A DNA stretch of 32,848 nucleotides from Leptolinea sp. UBA5366 (GCA_002407845.1 DHPK01000023.1:29676-62523), one strand, 5' to 3'; shown: positions 1-8,813, counted from the stretch's first letter. A program made the numbers and translations. The notes: a model not told the origin generated them from the letters alone.

Positions 1-341
1 CGAATCCAGCGCACGGCTCGTTCGACCAGCAATTCGGTTTCCGGGCGGGGAATCAAGACTGCGGGCGAAACGATGAACGAATTTCCGCAGAAGCTCCAAT
101 CCCCGAGTACATAAGGCAGCGGCTCTCCGGCGATGACCGCATCAATCATATTGTCAGAGTCACCAATCGCCTCAGCGGAAGGCGTGACCTCTGGATGAGT
201 CAAGAATTCTGACCGGTGAAGCCCGGTCGCTTTTTCGATAATCCACTGCGCTTCAAGCGACGGCGAATCGCTGCAGCCGCTTTTCCTCAGTCGCTGCTGT
301 GCACGATCTAGGTAGTCCCCGATGGTAATTTTTTCGTTCAT
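1..341 (-). CDS. prmC: PrmC/HemK peptide-chain-release-factor glutamine methyltransferase, 5' part only
   Basis: This is the N-terminal 113 or so codons of a gene that runs off the left edge. PrmC uses S-adenosylmethionine to N5-methylate the glutamine of the GGQ motif in release factors, which speeds peptide release. Reading the minus strand from the ATG at 341-339 gives an N-terminal helical domain beginning MNEKITIGDYLDRAQQRLRK, then the segment GEPLPYVLGDWSFCG and IPRPETELLVE. That PRPETE block is the family hallmark at the junction between the substrate-binding domain and the Rossmann methyltransferase domain. The catalytic NPPY motif would lie outside the window. The start overlaps the prfA stop in an ATGA arrangement (338-341), so the gene is probably translationally coupled to prfA, which encodes its substrate. 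Identification is firm despite the truncation. Confidence 0.93.
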   Translation of the reverse strand, partial: MNEKITIGDYLDRAQQRLRKSGCSDSPSLEAQWIIEKATGLHRSEFLTHPEVTPSAEAIGDSDNMIDAVIAGEPLPYVLGDWSFCGNSFIVSPAVLIPRPETELLVERAVRWI

Positions 342-1396
342 CCCTCTTCCGAGACGGATAACCTGTCCGCTTCATCCCGCAGAATCAATTCATCGATGAA
401 AAGATCGATGTCGCCTTCCATGACTCCTGCCAGGTTGAAAGAGGAGACATTGATGCGATGGTCTGTCACGCGCGATTGCGGATAGTTGTAAGTTCTGATT
501 TTCTCCGAGCGGTCGCCTGAGCCGATCATCGACCGTCTGGTGGCGTCCAGCTCTTCCTGCCGGCGCTGCTGTTCCATGTCATAAAGTCTGGCGCGCAGAA
601 TGCTCATTGCGCGGGTTTTATTCTGGAGCTGCGACCGCTCATCCTGACAGGTGATGACCATGCCGGTCGGCAAGTGGATCAGCCGTACAGCTGTTGAGTT
701 CTTTTGCACGTTTTGTCCGCCGGCGCCGGCTGATTTGAAGACCTCGATCCGAATGTCCGTTTCAGGAATTTGGATATCGACGTCCTCGACTTCCGCTAAT
801 ACCGCAACGGTGGCGGCAGAGGTGTGAATGCGCCCCTGCGATTCTGTCACTGGCACGCGCTGCACGCGATGGGTGCCTGATTCAAATTTCAGGCGTGAAA
901 AAGCGCCTTTGCCTTTCACCATGAAAGAGATTTCTTTATAGCCGCCGAGACCAATTTCATTCGCGGAGAGGATTTCGATGTGCCAGCGGCGCGACTCGGC
1001 ATATTTGCTGTACATGCGGAAAAGGTCTGCTGCAAAGATTGCGGATTCATCCCCGCCGGTTCCGGCGCGGATTTCAACAATTACGTTGCGATTGTCCCGC
1101 GGATCTTTTGGCAGAAGTAGCGAGCGGATTTCCGATTCGAGCGCTTCTTTCCGCGGCAGCAGCTCTTCAAGCTCTATCTCTGCCAGCTCGCTCATCTCAG
1201 GATCTTTTTCGAGTGCGCGGGCTTCATCTATCTGATTGAGCGTAGCTTTATAATCCTGCCCTTTTTCGACAATCTCTTCAATTTCCGACCGTTCTTTGAT
1301 CCATTCAACGGTGCTTTGATAGTCTTCCATGTTTTCAGCAATCAACTTGTTTAACTCATTGAAACGTTGTTCGATTGCATTAATTTTGTCAAGCAT
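338..1396 (-). CDS. prfA: Peptide chain release factor 1 (RF1)
   Basis: The 352-residue product recognises UAA and UAG stop codons in the ribosomal A site and triggers peptidyl-tRNA hydrolysis. Visible features are an N-terminal helical domain (about 1-100), the codon-recognition tripeptide of the RF1 PxT type (PVT, 182-184, in RVPVTESQGRIH), and the catalytic GGQ at 226-228 in AGAGGQNVQ. RF2 would carry SPF instead of PxT, so this is RF1. The length is close to the usual 355-360. The ATG is preceded on the minus strand by GAAGAGGA, a reasonable ribosome-binding site. The downstream gene prmC overlaps it by four bases and encodes the enzyme that methylates Gln228. A weak promoter candidate lies about 50 bases upstream. 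Nothing looks damaged. Confidence 0.97.
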   Translation of the reverse strand: MLDKINAIEQRFNELNKLIAENMEDYQSTVEWIKERSEIEEIVEKGQDYKATLNQIDEARALEKDPEMSELAEIELEELLPRKEALESEIRSLLLPKDPRDNRNVIVEIRAGTGGDESAIFAADLFRMYSKYAESRRWHIEILSANEIGLGGYKEISFMVKGKGAFSRLKFESGTHRVQRVPVTESQGRIHTSAATVAVLAEVEDVDIQIPETDIRIEVFKSAGAGGQNVQKNSTAVRLIHLPTGMVITCQDERSQLQNKTRAMSILRARLYDMEQQRRQEELDATRRSMIGSGDRSEKIRTYNYPQSRVTDHRINVSSFNLAGVMEGDIDLFIDELILRDEADRLSVSEEG

Positions 1397-1448
1397 AAGT
1401 CCTCTTCATAAAATCGGCAGCAGTAACTGTCTGGATTTTTCTTTGCCA

Positions 1449-1477
1449 ATTATATCAGTGGAACGCTGCGATCTTGA
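1449..1477 (-). promoter_or_regulatory. Candidate promoter for prfA-prmC
   Basis: On the minus strand a perfect TATAAT (1449-1454) lies 17 bases downstream of TCAAGA (1472-1477), which matches the -35 consensus at only three positions. The predicted leader to prfA is about 45 bases. The -10 box is good and the -35 is weak, so this is tentative. Confidence 0.35.
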
Positions 1478-1620
1478 GCGTTATGGCGGTAGCAGTAAAA
1501 TAAAACCTTACTGGAACTTGTCAGTTGTCAGGAACGTATTCACAATAACCGAATAATCCTGGTCTTATTCTGGTCTCATTAGAAAGAACAGGCATAACGG
1601 AGAAAGGCGGCTATTGAATT

Positions 1621-2304
1621 ATGAAAATGAAGAAATATGTGATTTTCAGTGCTCTGATCCTTACATTTCTTTTGACAATTACGTCGGCTGGATTTTCGCA
1701 ATCAGCCAATTCGGTTCCGGTAATTTCAGTGAATGGCACCGGCAGCGTCATCCTTGCATCGGATGTTGCAATCATTGATATCGGTGTGCGGACAGAAGGC
1801 ACTGACATTAATCAGGTACTAGACGAAAACACAGCGATTGTGAAGAAATTCAAAGCCGCACTGAAAGAATTGAACGTCGCGGACGAAGATGTCCGATCGA
1901 CCGCTTATTCAATGTACACATCCACGAATCAGGTCGATCAGCAAACTACCATGATGTACAACGTCTACTATGATTTTGAAGTCACCCTGAGAGATACTGA
2001 GCTGGTGAGTGCAGTGCTCGATTCTGCGTTTGAGAATGGAATGAACCAATTGACGGGCGTATATTTTCAACCGTCGCAGCGCAGTGAGGCGCTTCAGGCT
2101 GCCCGTGATTTGGCGATTGCAGATGCTCAGCAGCAGGCTGCCGAAATTGCAACGAAACTCGGCAGAGAACTGGGAGGAATCAAATCTTTCTCCGTGCGTG
2201 ACTACCCCTTGGAAAACGAAAGTTCCTATGCAAAAAGCGCTCCAATCAGTGCTGGAGATCAGACTGTCAGCGTGACTGTGATAATTGAGTTTGAAATAAA
2301 ATAA
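1621..2304 (+). CDS. SIMPL-domain (DUF541/YggE-like) secreted protein, first of a tandem pair
   Basis: The 227-residue protein starts with a signal peptide (MKMKKYVIFSALILTFLLT, then a small-residue stretch around 22-27), so it is exported or membrane-anchored. The rest resembles the SIMPL/DUF541 family (YggE-like). It opens with VISVNGTGSVILASDVAIIDIG, and its late segment AARDLAIADAQQQAAEIATKLG is the typical SIMPL helix. SIMPL proteins have no settled biochemical role; oxidative-stress and cell-envelope functions have been proposed for relatives. GGAGAAAGG lies upstream of the ATG but rather far from it. The next gene is a clear paralogue 28 bases downstream, so the two are co-transcribed and probably arose by duplication. 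The family call is solid and the function is unknown. Confidence 0.85.
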   Translation: MKMKKYVIFSALILTFLLTITSAGFSQSANSVPVISVNGTGSVILASDVAIIDIGVRTEGTDINQVLDENTAIVKKFKAALKELNVADEDVRSTAYSMYTSTNQVDQQTTMMYNVYYDFEVTLRDTELVSAVLDSAFENGMNQLTGVYFQPSQRSEALQAARDLAIADAQQQAAEIATKLGRELGGIKSFSVRDYPLENESSYAKSAPISAGDQTVSVTVIIEFEIK

Positions 2305-2332
2305 TAAGAGGATTACAAAAAGGAGTAATTTT

Positions 2333-3055
2333 ATGAAAAAGAAAATGACAATTGCGGTTTTATTGACTGTGCTTGTCCTGATATTGGCAGGAAGTGCTGT
2401 CAGCGGCGCTGGCGCACAGTCTGATCAGATATTGACTGTCAGCGGTACGGGTACGGTTTTGTTGGAACCCGATCTTGCCCTGATCACGATCGGTATTTCG
2501 ACCGAAAAAGAATCGGTTGAAGAAGCGCTCGACGGGAACACTCAGGCAGTGAACGCAGTAAAAAGCGCGCTGATCGCATTGGGTGTCGGGGAACAGGATA
2601 TCAAGACATCCTCTTATTCCCTTTACAGTTCTCAGAAGTATTACCGGGATAATACCGCGTCGATGGATGAGTACATTTTTACAGTCTATTACGGTTTTGA
2701 GATTAAACTTCGGGATATTTCAAAATTGAATGAGGTGCTTGACGCCTGTATCCAGAATGGTGCGAATTCGATCAATAATGTCAATTTCGATTCGACCCTG
2801 CGCAGTGAGACCTATGCCCAGGCGCGCGATCTGGCGATCGAGGATGCTGAAAAGAATGCTCAGCAGGTCGCAGAAAAATTGGGCGTTGAGTTAGGTACTA
2901 TTGCGAATTTCAAGGTGCGTGATTACCCAACGGATATTGCCTATAACTATGGAATGGGCGGCATGGGCGGCGGTGGCGGCAGCGCTCCGCTCGACAGCGG
3001 CAGCTTGAAAGTGATCGTCATGGTCGATATGGGTTATCTTTTCAACAATAAATAG
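2333..3055 (+). CDS. SIMPL-domain (DUF541/YggE-like) secreted protein, second of a tandem pair
   Basis: The 240-residue paralogue of the preceding gene has the same plan: signal peptide (1-29, ending SGAGA), an opening strand ILTVSGTGTVLLEPDLALITIG, and the SIMPL helix ARDLAIEDAEKNAQQVAEKLG. Shared blocks such as VRDYP and the LRSE/QRSE segment show the two are homologous. A difference is a glycine-rich insertion near residues 208-217 (GMGGMGGGGG) just before the final strand, which may be a flexible loop. The start is supported by AAGGAG seven to eight bases before the ATG. The pair ends at a strong terminator, so this is the last gene of a two-gene unit. Its biochemical role is not evident from sequence. 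Confidence 0.85.
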   Translation: MKKKMTIAVLLTVLVLILAGSAVSGAGAQSDQILTVSGTGTVLLEPDLALITIGISTEKESVEEALDGNTQAVNAVKSALIALGVGEQDIKTSSYSLYSSQKYYRDNTASMDEYIFTVYYGFEIKLRDISKLNEVLDACIQNGANSINNVNFDSTLRSETYAQARDLAIEDAEKNAQQVAEKLGVELGTIANFKVRDYPTDIAYNYGMGGMGGGGGSAPLDSGSLKVIVMVDMGYLFNNK

Positions 3056-3071
3056 CGGTGATTCTTATGTG

Positions 3072-3107
3072 AAAGGGCTGTCTGAATACCAGACAGCCCT
3101 TTTTTTA
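3072..3107 (+). terminator. Rho-independent terminator of the SIMPL pair
   Basis: A perfect 10-bp stem, GGGCTGTCTG (3075-3084) with CAGACAGCCC (3090-3099), has a 5-base loop and is followed by seven T residues. Confidence 0.9.
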
Positions 3108-3350
3108 TCCATATGGATTCCTGCTTTCTGCCTGCATTGTAATCAATAGTACTTCAGCCTGGGTAGTTTCCTTTGATATCACCTATCCGCTTGCATCGAG
3201 AAGCCACTGGTTAATCAGCACGGTCTCCTTTGACAACAAGCACGCAGGCCGCCGTATGCCGGAATGATCCGCTGCCCCGTTTCTTTTGATTTATAATAAA
3301 CTCCGTGCGGGAATGTGAGCTCAATGCGTATTCCTGATGGAGGGCGCTGC
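3108..3350. other. Intergenic stretch before lspA
   Basis: About 240 bases with no convincing gene on either strand. A TATAAT at 3292-3297 could be the -10 box of the lspA-rluD unit, but no good -35 partner is visible. I see no riboswitch, tRNA or repeat here. Confidence 0.4.
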
Positions 3351-3953
3351 TTGAAAAAAAATCGAAGTGAAAGATATTTGCAAATCTTGATAATTGCTCT
3401 GGTCGTGATTATTCTGGATCAGGCTTCAAAATTGATTGTGCGGGCGAATTTGGCGATTCGGGAAACCTGGATGCCGATTGAATGGCTTGCACCTTATTTC
3501 CGCATTATCCATTGGAAAAATACCGGTGTCGCCTTTGGACTTTTTCCCGGCATGGGATGGATTCTGACCAGCATCGGACTGGTTGTGATTCTGCTGATCA
3601 TTTTGTTCTATAAGCCTGTTATTTATGGCTCAAAGTATTGGCCGATAGCGCTGGGATTACAGCTGGGCGGAGCGATTGGCAATTTGCTGGATCGGATCAA
3701 TCCGCAGGTAGGCTATGTTGTCGACTTTATCTGGATTGGAAATTTTCCAGTTTTTAATTTGGCTGATGTTTCAATCGTTGTCGGCGCAATCGTCATGATG
3801 TTCGGAATTTGGACTGAAGGCGAATCATTGGAAAACCAGCCTGAAGATCAACCGTCTGAAAGCGGAATAATCGAAAATCGATCAGTAGCAGCTGAAACAA
3901 CAGAGGAAGACCGGGCGGATATCCCCGAGATTCCGTGGTTTGAGAAAAAATAG
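3351..3953 (+). CDS. lspA: Lipoprotein signal peptidase (signal peptidase II)
   Basis: This integral membrane aspartyl protease removes the signal peptide of prolipoproteins after Lgt has added the diacylglyceryl group. Four transmembrane helices are visible. Conserved features are DQASK (D23), NTGVAFG (57-63), GNLLDR (110-115), and the two catalytic aspartates in YVVDF (D125) and FNLAD (D139). I chose a TTG start at 3351 because GGAGGG ends six bases upstream. A GTG at 3315 in the same frame would add 12 polar residues but lacks a ribosome-binding site. After the fourth helix there is an unusual hydrophilic, acidic tail of about 45 residues. The next gene starts seven bases after the stop. 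lgt, the preceding step of the pathway, is also in this window at 14852. Confidence 0.93.
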   Translation: MKKNRSERYLQILIIALVVIILDQASKLIVRANLAIRETWMPIEWLAPYFRIIHWKNTGVAFGLFPGMGWILTSIGLVVILLIILFYKPVIYGSKYWPIALGLQLGGAIGNLLDRINPQVGYVVDFIWIGNFPVFNLADVSIVVGAIVMMFGIWTEGESLENQPEDQPSESGIIENRSVAAETTEEDRADIPEIPWFEKK

Positions 3954-3960
3954 GGTGAGC

Positions 3961-4887
3961 ATGGAAAAATCAACTGAAACCCAATTAAAATATGAGGCTG
4001 ATGAGTCCATGCGTCTGGATCATTTCCTGGTTGAAAAAAATCCGGATTACTCACGCTCCCGGCTCCTGCAATTTATTCAGGAAGGCAGGGTGCAGGTGGA
4101 TGGCAAAGTTGCCAGCAAAGGTGGTTTGAAACTCGCAGCCGGTCAGCTCATCACGCTCAGCATTCCTGAAGACAAGCCTTCTGTTCTGGTTCCGGAAGCA
4201 ATTCCTTTGGACATCTTATACGAGGATGATCAGGTGATTGTCATCAACAAGCCCGCTGGCATGGTTGTTCATCCGTCCTTCGGACACAGCACGGGGACGC
4301 TGGTTCATGCCGTTTTAGCACATTGCGATGATCTGAAGAGCTTTGGCGGAGAAATTCGCCCCGGTGTCGTTCACCGACTGGATCGCGATACCTCGGGTGT
4401 AATTCTGATGGCAAAAAATGAGAAAGCGCATGTCTTTCTCCAGAAACAGTTCAAGTCCCGGGATATCGATAAGCGTTATCTGGCATTGGTCGATGGCAAA
4501 CCCCCAACGCCGACCGGCAGGATTGAAGCGCCAATCGGACGTGATCCCGTTCGGCGCCAGCGGATGGCAATTTTGTCCGATGACAAAGGCAGACACTCTG
4601 TGACGGAATATTTTACGCGGGAAACGTTCCCGAAACACACCCTGATTGAAGCCAATCTGCTGACCGGCAGGACGCACCAGATCCGCGTTCATATGGCGTT
4701 TTTGAAATGCCCGATTGTTGGGGATGTGCTCTACGGATATAAAAAACAGTCCATCCCGCTGGGTCGGCATTTTCTGCATGCTTGGAAGATCTCGATCAGG
4801 CTGCCCGGGCAGAATGAGCCGTCCGTTTTTGAAGCGCCACTGCCTCCTGAACTGGAAGCTGCTTTGGCAGAACTGCGCATAAAATAA
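3961..4887 (+). CDS. rluD: RluA/RluD-family ribosomal large-subunit pseudouridine synthase
   Basis: The 308-residue enzyme isomerises specific uridines in RNA, probably 23S rRNA, to pseudouridine. It has an N-terminal S4 RNA-binding domain (about 15-75: RLDHFLVEKNPDYSRSRLLQ, then GRVQVDGKV) and a catalytic domain. The latter contains the family motif HRLDRDTSG with the catalytic aspartate at about 141, and the later GRTHQIRVH block. The ATG at 3961 is preceded by AGGGTGAG. A longer reading frame starting inside lspA exists but lacks signals. The lspA-rluD order is common in bacteria (YlyB in Bacillus). The name rluD is by overall similarity; the exact uridines modified cannot be told from sequence. 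Confidence 0.92.
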   Translation: MEKSTETQLKYEADESMRLDHFLVEKNPDYSRSRLLQFIQEGRVQVDGKVASKGGLKLAAGQLITLSIPEDKPSVLVPEAIPLDILYEDDQVIVINKPAGMVVHPSFGHSTGTLVHAVLAHCDDLKSFGGEIRPGVVHRLDRDTSGVILMAKNEKAHVFLQKQFKSRDIDKRYLALVDGKPPTPTGRIEAPIGRDPVRRQRMAILSDDKGRHSVTEYFTRETFPKHTLIEANLLTGRTHQIRVHMAFLKCPIVGDVLYGYKKQSIPLGRHFLHAWKISIRLPGQNEPSVFEAPLPPELEAALAELRIK

Positions 4888-4948
4888 TCCAAATTGGAAA
4901 ATTGATAAAACAAATCCTTTTTGATAATAAAGAATAGCAATATAATTA

Positions 4949-4977
4949 TTGCGTTGAATATTTCCGAAAGGTATAAT
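4949..4977 (+). promoter_or_regulatory. Candidate promoter for the Ca2+ ATPase gene
   Basis: TTGCGT (4949-4954) and TATAAT (4972-4977) are separated by 17 bases in an AT-rich intergenic region. This predicts a leader of about 125 bases containing a small hairpin (CTATGC 5059-5064 with GCATAG 5074-5079) before the GGGAG ribosome-binding site. A second TATAAT at 4941-4946 has no good -35. Confidence 0.45.
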
Positions 4978-5107
4978 TGTTTGGAAATAATGACGAAAGT
5001 CGATTTATTTGCCATTTTTTCTTTTCTAAGATTTCGACAATACGGCTTTCCTGAAGCACTATGCAGACGAACAGCATAGGTACGATTTTAGTAAGGGAGA
5101 TGATCCA

Positions 5108-7771
5108 ATGAATTATTACTCAAATGAAGTTCTCGATGTATTTAAGGACGTGGACAGTTCGCCGGAAGGACTGAGCCAGAGTCAGGTTGAGGTCCGACAG
5201 ACCGCTTACGGCCGCAATGAACTTGTTCAACCGCCCAAGCCGAGTACCTGGCAAAAATTGATGGGGCAATTGTCCGATCCGATGATCATCATGCTGTTGG
5301 TTGCAGCCGCCATTTCTGGCGTTACAGCTGCGATTGAGAATGAATCGATGGCGGATGTGTTCATTATTCTTTTTGTGGTCGTGCTAAACTCCATTTTGGG
5401 CGTTTATCAGGAAAGCAAGGCTGAGGAAGCAATCGAAGCGCTCAAGCAGATGACCGCTGCCACTTCGAAGGTGAAGCGCGATGGAAAAAAGGTGACCATT
5501 CCAAGCGCTGAACTGGTTGTCGGCGATGTGATCTATCTCGAAGCGGGTGACGCAGTGCCGGCTGACGGCCGGATTATCGCATCCGCGAGCATGAAAATTG
5601 AGGAAAGTTCACTGACCGGAGAATCCGAACCTGTCAGCAAGTTTATTAATATGCTGCATCTTACGACTGATGATTCAATCCCACTGGGCGACCGTAAGAA
5701 CATGTGTTACATGGGCAGCACAGTTGTTTACGGGCACGGTGAAGCAGTCATCACCAACACCGGTATGACGACCGAGATGGGAAAGATCGCCGGCGCATTG
5801 AGCGAAGCGGAAAACGAACAGACGCCGCTGCAGAAGAAACTGAGCGAACTGAGCAACATTCTGACGAAACTGGTCGTCGGCATCTGTGTCTTCATTTTTA
5901 TTTTTACGCTGATTCGAAACGGCGACTTTTCTGGCGGCGTAATTCTTGACACGTTCATGATCGCTGTCAGTCTGGCAGTTGCGGCGATCCCTGAGGGGCT
6001 GGTTGCAGTTGTCACGATCGTCCTTTCCATCGGTGTGACTAATATGTCCAAACGAAATGCTGTGATCCGAAAGCTAACCGCAGTCGAGACACTCGGATCG
6101 GCTCAAGTAATTTGCTCGGACAAGACCGGCACACTGACGCAGAACAAGATGACAGTTGTAAAAACCTATGGCGAGGATGAGAATCGTCTGGCAATTGCCA
6201 TGGCGCTCTGCAATGACGCTGTGATTGACGATTCAAAAGAAATCACTGATAAGACCAAAGTTGCTGTGCTCGGCGAACCGACCGAAGCTGCACTGGTCGC
6301 ATATGCTGCAACGATTGACCAGAATAAAAATGATCTGACCAATGACTATCCCCGCGTCGGCGAGGCTCCGTTTGATTCATCGCGCAAGATGATGTCCACG
6401 GTTCATCGGTTTGAGAATAAAATTCTTCAATTCACAAAAGGCGCTCCGGATGAAGTGCTCAAGCAGTGCAGCCGGATCTATCGGAACAACGAAATTGTGC
6501 CGCTGACAGACGAGATCAGACAAGAGATCATGGATGCCAACAATGAGATGGCTGGGAACGCGCTGCGCGTCCTGGCAGGCGCGATGAAGGAACATGAAGG
6601 CGAACCGGCATCTTATGAAGCGGTCGACCTTGAAAAAGACTTGGTATTTCTCGGATTGATGGGCATGATCGATCCGATCCGCCCTGAGGTGATCGGCGCA
6701 ATTGAGGAATGCCGCGAAGCTGGAATTACGCCGGTGATGATCACTGGAGATCACCGGATTACAGCGATCGCGATTGCGAAACAGCTGGGAATTCTCACCG
6801 ACGAAAGCCAGGCAATAACCGGTTCGCAGCTCGATGACATTTCTGAAGAAGATTTCGAGACCGAGATCGAAAATATTAAAGTGTATGCGCGGGTTCAGCC
6901 CGAGCACAAGACCCGCATTGTCAAAATGTGGAAAAAGAAGGGCAAAATCACTGCGATGACCGGGGATGGCGTCAATGATGCGCCATCGATCAAGAGCGCA
7001 GATATCGGCGTCGGTATGGGAATTACCGGCACGGATGTAACCAAGAATGTCGCTGACATGGTTTTGGCAGATGATAACTTCGCAACCATCGTCTCCGCTG
7101 TAGAAGAAGGACGCCGCATTTACGACAATATTCTGAAAGTGATCCAGTTCCTGTTGTCAGCAAACATGTCCGAGGTGTTATCGATCTTCTTTGCCACACT
7201 GTTGGGTTTCAAAATCCTCGAGCCAGTTCATATCTTATGGATCAATCTGATTACAGATTCCATTCCGGCGTTGGCGCTCGGCGTTGAAAAAGCAGAGGGC
7301 GACCTGATGAAACGCAAGCCGCGTGACCCGAATTCGAGCATTTTCTCGGAAGGAATGGGGATCAACATCGGCTATCAAGGAATCTTGATTTCAATCCTGA
7401 CGATCGCTTCTTATTTCATCGGCCATTACATGGAATCCGGCTTATGGGAAATCGCTCAAAGCCCTGACGGTGTAACGATGGCTTTCCTGACGCTTTCGAT
7501 GACTGAGATTTTCCATTCGCTCAACATGCGCTCGCGGTTCAATTCAATTTTCACCATGAAATCTCAGAATATATTCCTGCTGCTCTCGATGGTCATCGCA
7601 CTCGTGCTGACGACCGTTGTGATCGAAGTTCCGTTCCTGGCAGAAATGTTTGAATTCGAAGTGATTTCATTGAAGGAATACGCGGTTGCGATTGGACTCG
7701 GGCTGCTGATCATCCCGTCGGTCGAGATCGTCAAATTCTTCCAGCGGAAATATCATTTCAAAGGGATTTAA
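5108..7771 (+). CDS. P-type (IIA/SERCA-like) calcium-transporting ATPase
   Basis: The 887-residue membrane pump probably exports Ca2+ using ATP. Features in order are the N-terminal cation-ATPase domain (about 5-70), actuator motif TGES (170-173), M4 motif PEGL (295-298), phosphorylation site DKTGT with Asp338, and the hinge motif TGDGVND (about 618-624). C-terminal helices follow. Ca2+-site residues known from SERCA are present: the M4 glutamate in PEGL, Asn and Glu in M5 (SANMSE), and Asn-Thr-Asp in M6 (INLITDS). That is the set expected for two Ca2+ sites and argues for the SERCA-like rather than the plasma-membrane type. An oddity is Val at 299, where most relatives have proline (PEGLP). 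The ATG has a GGGAG site. The gene stands alone between a promoter candidate and a terminator. Confidence 0.93.
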   Translation: MNYYSNEVLDVFKDVDSSPEGLSQSQVEVRQTAYGRNELVQPPKPSTWQKLMGQLSDPMIIMLLVAAAISGVTAAIENESMADVFIILFVVVLNSILGVYQESKAEEAIEALKQMTAATSKVKRDGKKVTIPSAELVVGDVIYLEAGDAVPADGRIIASASMKIEESSLTGESEPVSKFINMLHLTTDDSIPLGDRKNMCYMGSTVVYGHGEAVITNTGMTTEMGKIAGALSEAENEQTPLQKKLSELSNILTKLVVGICVFIFIFTLIRNGDFSGGVILDTFMIAVSLAVAAIPEGLVAVVTIVLSIGVTNMSKRNAVIRKLTAVETLGSAQVICSDKTGTLTQNKMTVVKTYGEDENRLAIAMALCNDAVIDDSKEITDKTKVAVLGEPTEAALVAYAATIDQNKNDLTNDYPRVGEAPFDSSRKMMSTVHRFENKILQFTKGAPDEVLKQCSRIYRNNEIVPLTDEIRQEIMDANNEMAGNALRVLAGAMKEHEGEPASYEAVDLEKDLVFLGLMGMIDPIRPEVIGAIEECREAGITPVMITGDHRITAIAIAKQLGILTDESQAITGSQLDDISEEDFETEIENIKVYARVQPEHKTRIVKMWKKKGKITAMTGDGVNDAPSIKSADIGVGMGITGTDVTKNVADMVLADDNFATIVSAVEEGRRIYDNILKVIQFLLSANMSEVLSIFFATLLGFKILEPVHILWINLITDSIPALALGVEKAEGDLMKRKPRDPNSSIFSEGMGINIGYQGILISILTIASYFIGHYMESGLWEIAQSPDGVTMAFLTLSMTEIFHSLNMRSRFNSIFTMKSQNIFLLLSMVIALVLTTVVIEVPFLAEMFEFEVISLKEYAVAIGLGLLIIPSVEIVKFFQRKYHFKGI

Positions 7772-7810
7772 TCTGATCAGCTTTCGAAATAAATATTGAT
7801 TCAGAATTTT

Positions 7811-7849
7811 CAGGCACGCAAGCGAAACAAATTGCGTGCCTGATTATTT
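7811..7849 (+). terminator. Hairpin terminator after the Ca2+ ATPase gene
   Basis: A perfect 11-bp stem, CAGGCACGCAA (7811-7821) with TTGCGTGCCTG (7832-7842), has a 10-base loop. The following tract ATTATTT is T-rich but interrupted, so termination strength is uncertain. Confidence 0.6.
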
Positions 7850-7934
7850 CCGTCCGCATCTCGTGTAACTGAAAATGTTTCTCAGCACGCGGTCGTCCGA
7901 ACACAGCCTGTCAGAGCTGACGGTCAATTTCCTG

Positions 7935-7940
7935 TATAAT
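7935..7940 (+). promoter_or_regulatory. Candidate -10 box before the nucleoside phosphorylase operon
   Basis: A TATAAT 17 bases before the start codon. No recognisable -35 box is correctly spaced. A start here would give a very short leader that still includes the AAAAGGTG ribosome-binding site. Confidence 0.3.
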
Positions 7941-7957
7941 TATTCAAAAGGTGAAAA

Positions 7958-8794
7958 ATGAAAAATACATTTGAATACGCTGATTATGAGCGAGCAGCTG
8001 ATGTGATTCGCAATAAATTTTCTGAGCCCATCGAAGTTGCGCTCGTGCTTGGATCCGGCTTGGGCAGCCTGGCGGATGAGATCGAAAACCCGGTCATTGT
8101 GCCTTATCAGGATATCCCAAAATGGCCGCTATCGACTGTCAGCGGGCATAAAGGCCGGCTGGTGATGGGGCGATGGAACGGCAGAACTGTTCTCGTTCAG
8201 CAAGGCCGGGCACATCTCTACGAAGGATACAATCCGCAGGAAATCACGTTTGCTATCCGCGTGATGCAGGCGTTAGGCATCCAAAAACTGGTTGTCACCA
8301 ATGCCGCGGGAGGCATCAACAAAGGCTTTTCAGCGGGTGACATCATGATGATTACTGATCACATCAGTTTTGTCGCGATGGCAGGACTCAACCCGCTTTG
8401 CGGACCAAACGACGAACGGCTTGGCAGCCGCTTCCCCGATATGTCTCAGGCATACGACCGCGCCTATTGCGACTTGACCAAGAAAGCTGCGAAAAAGCTG
8501 GGAATTCTTTTGCAGGAAGGTGTTTACGCCTGGCTCAGCGGTCCAACCTATGAGACACCCGCGGAGATTCGATTTTTACAAACTGCTGGGGTTGACGCGG
8601 TGGGCATGTCCACTGTGCCGGAAGTAATTGTTGCGCGCCATGCAGGCATGCGCGTTCTGGGTTTTTCCGGGATTACAAACATGGGCAGCGATGACGGCGA
8701 AGTGAAAGCCATGCATCAGGATGTCCTGAATGCAGCTGAAACAATCGGACCGAAGATGATCCTGCTGCTGAAAGAAATTTTGCCAAAAATGTGA
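7958..8794 (+). CDS. Purine nucleoside phosphorylase (trimeric, PNP class II)
   Basis: The 278-residue cytosolic enzyme cleaves purine nucleosides with phosphate to give free base and (deoxy)ribose-1-phosphate, a purine salvage step. The hallmarks are LVLGSGLG (phosphate loop), SGHKG, GRAHLYEGY, TNAAGGIN, GPTYETPAEI, VGMSTVPEV and the late ITNMG. The asparagine of ITN corresponds to the base-contacting Asn that favours 6-oxopurines (inosine, guanosine) in mammalian-type PNP. The length matches the family (270-290). AAAAGGTG precedes the ATG. It is the first of a run of closely spaced collinear genes reaching lgt, but the next genes have no obvious metabolic connection. Confidence 0.94.
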   Translation: MKNTFEYADYERAADVIRNKFSEPIEVALVLGSGLGSLADEIENPVIVPYQDIPKWPLSTVSGHKGRLVMGRWNGRTVLVQQGRAHLYEGYNPQEITFAIRVMQALGIQKLVVTNAAGGINKGFSAGDIMMITDHISFVAMAGLNPLCGPNDERLGSRFPDMSQAYDRAYCDLTKKAAKKLGILLQEGVYAWLSGPTYETPAEIRFLQTAGVDAVGMSTVPEVIVARHAGMRVLGFSGITNMGSDDGEVKAMHQDVLNAAETIGPKMILLLKEILPKM

Positions 8795-8813
8795 TCGGTG
8801 CGGGCGAAACCAG

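Noticed and set aside
3940..3960. Earlier start of the pseudouridine synthase gene inside lspA
   Set aside because: The ATG at 3961 has AGGGTGAG upstream and gives the normal N-terminus before the S4 domain.
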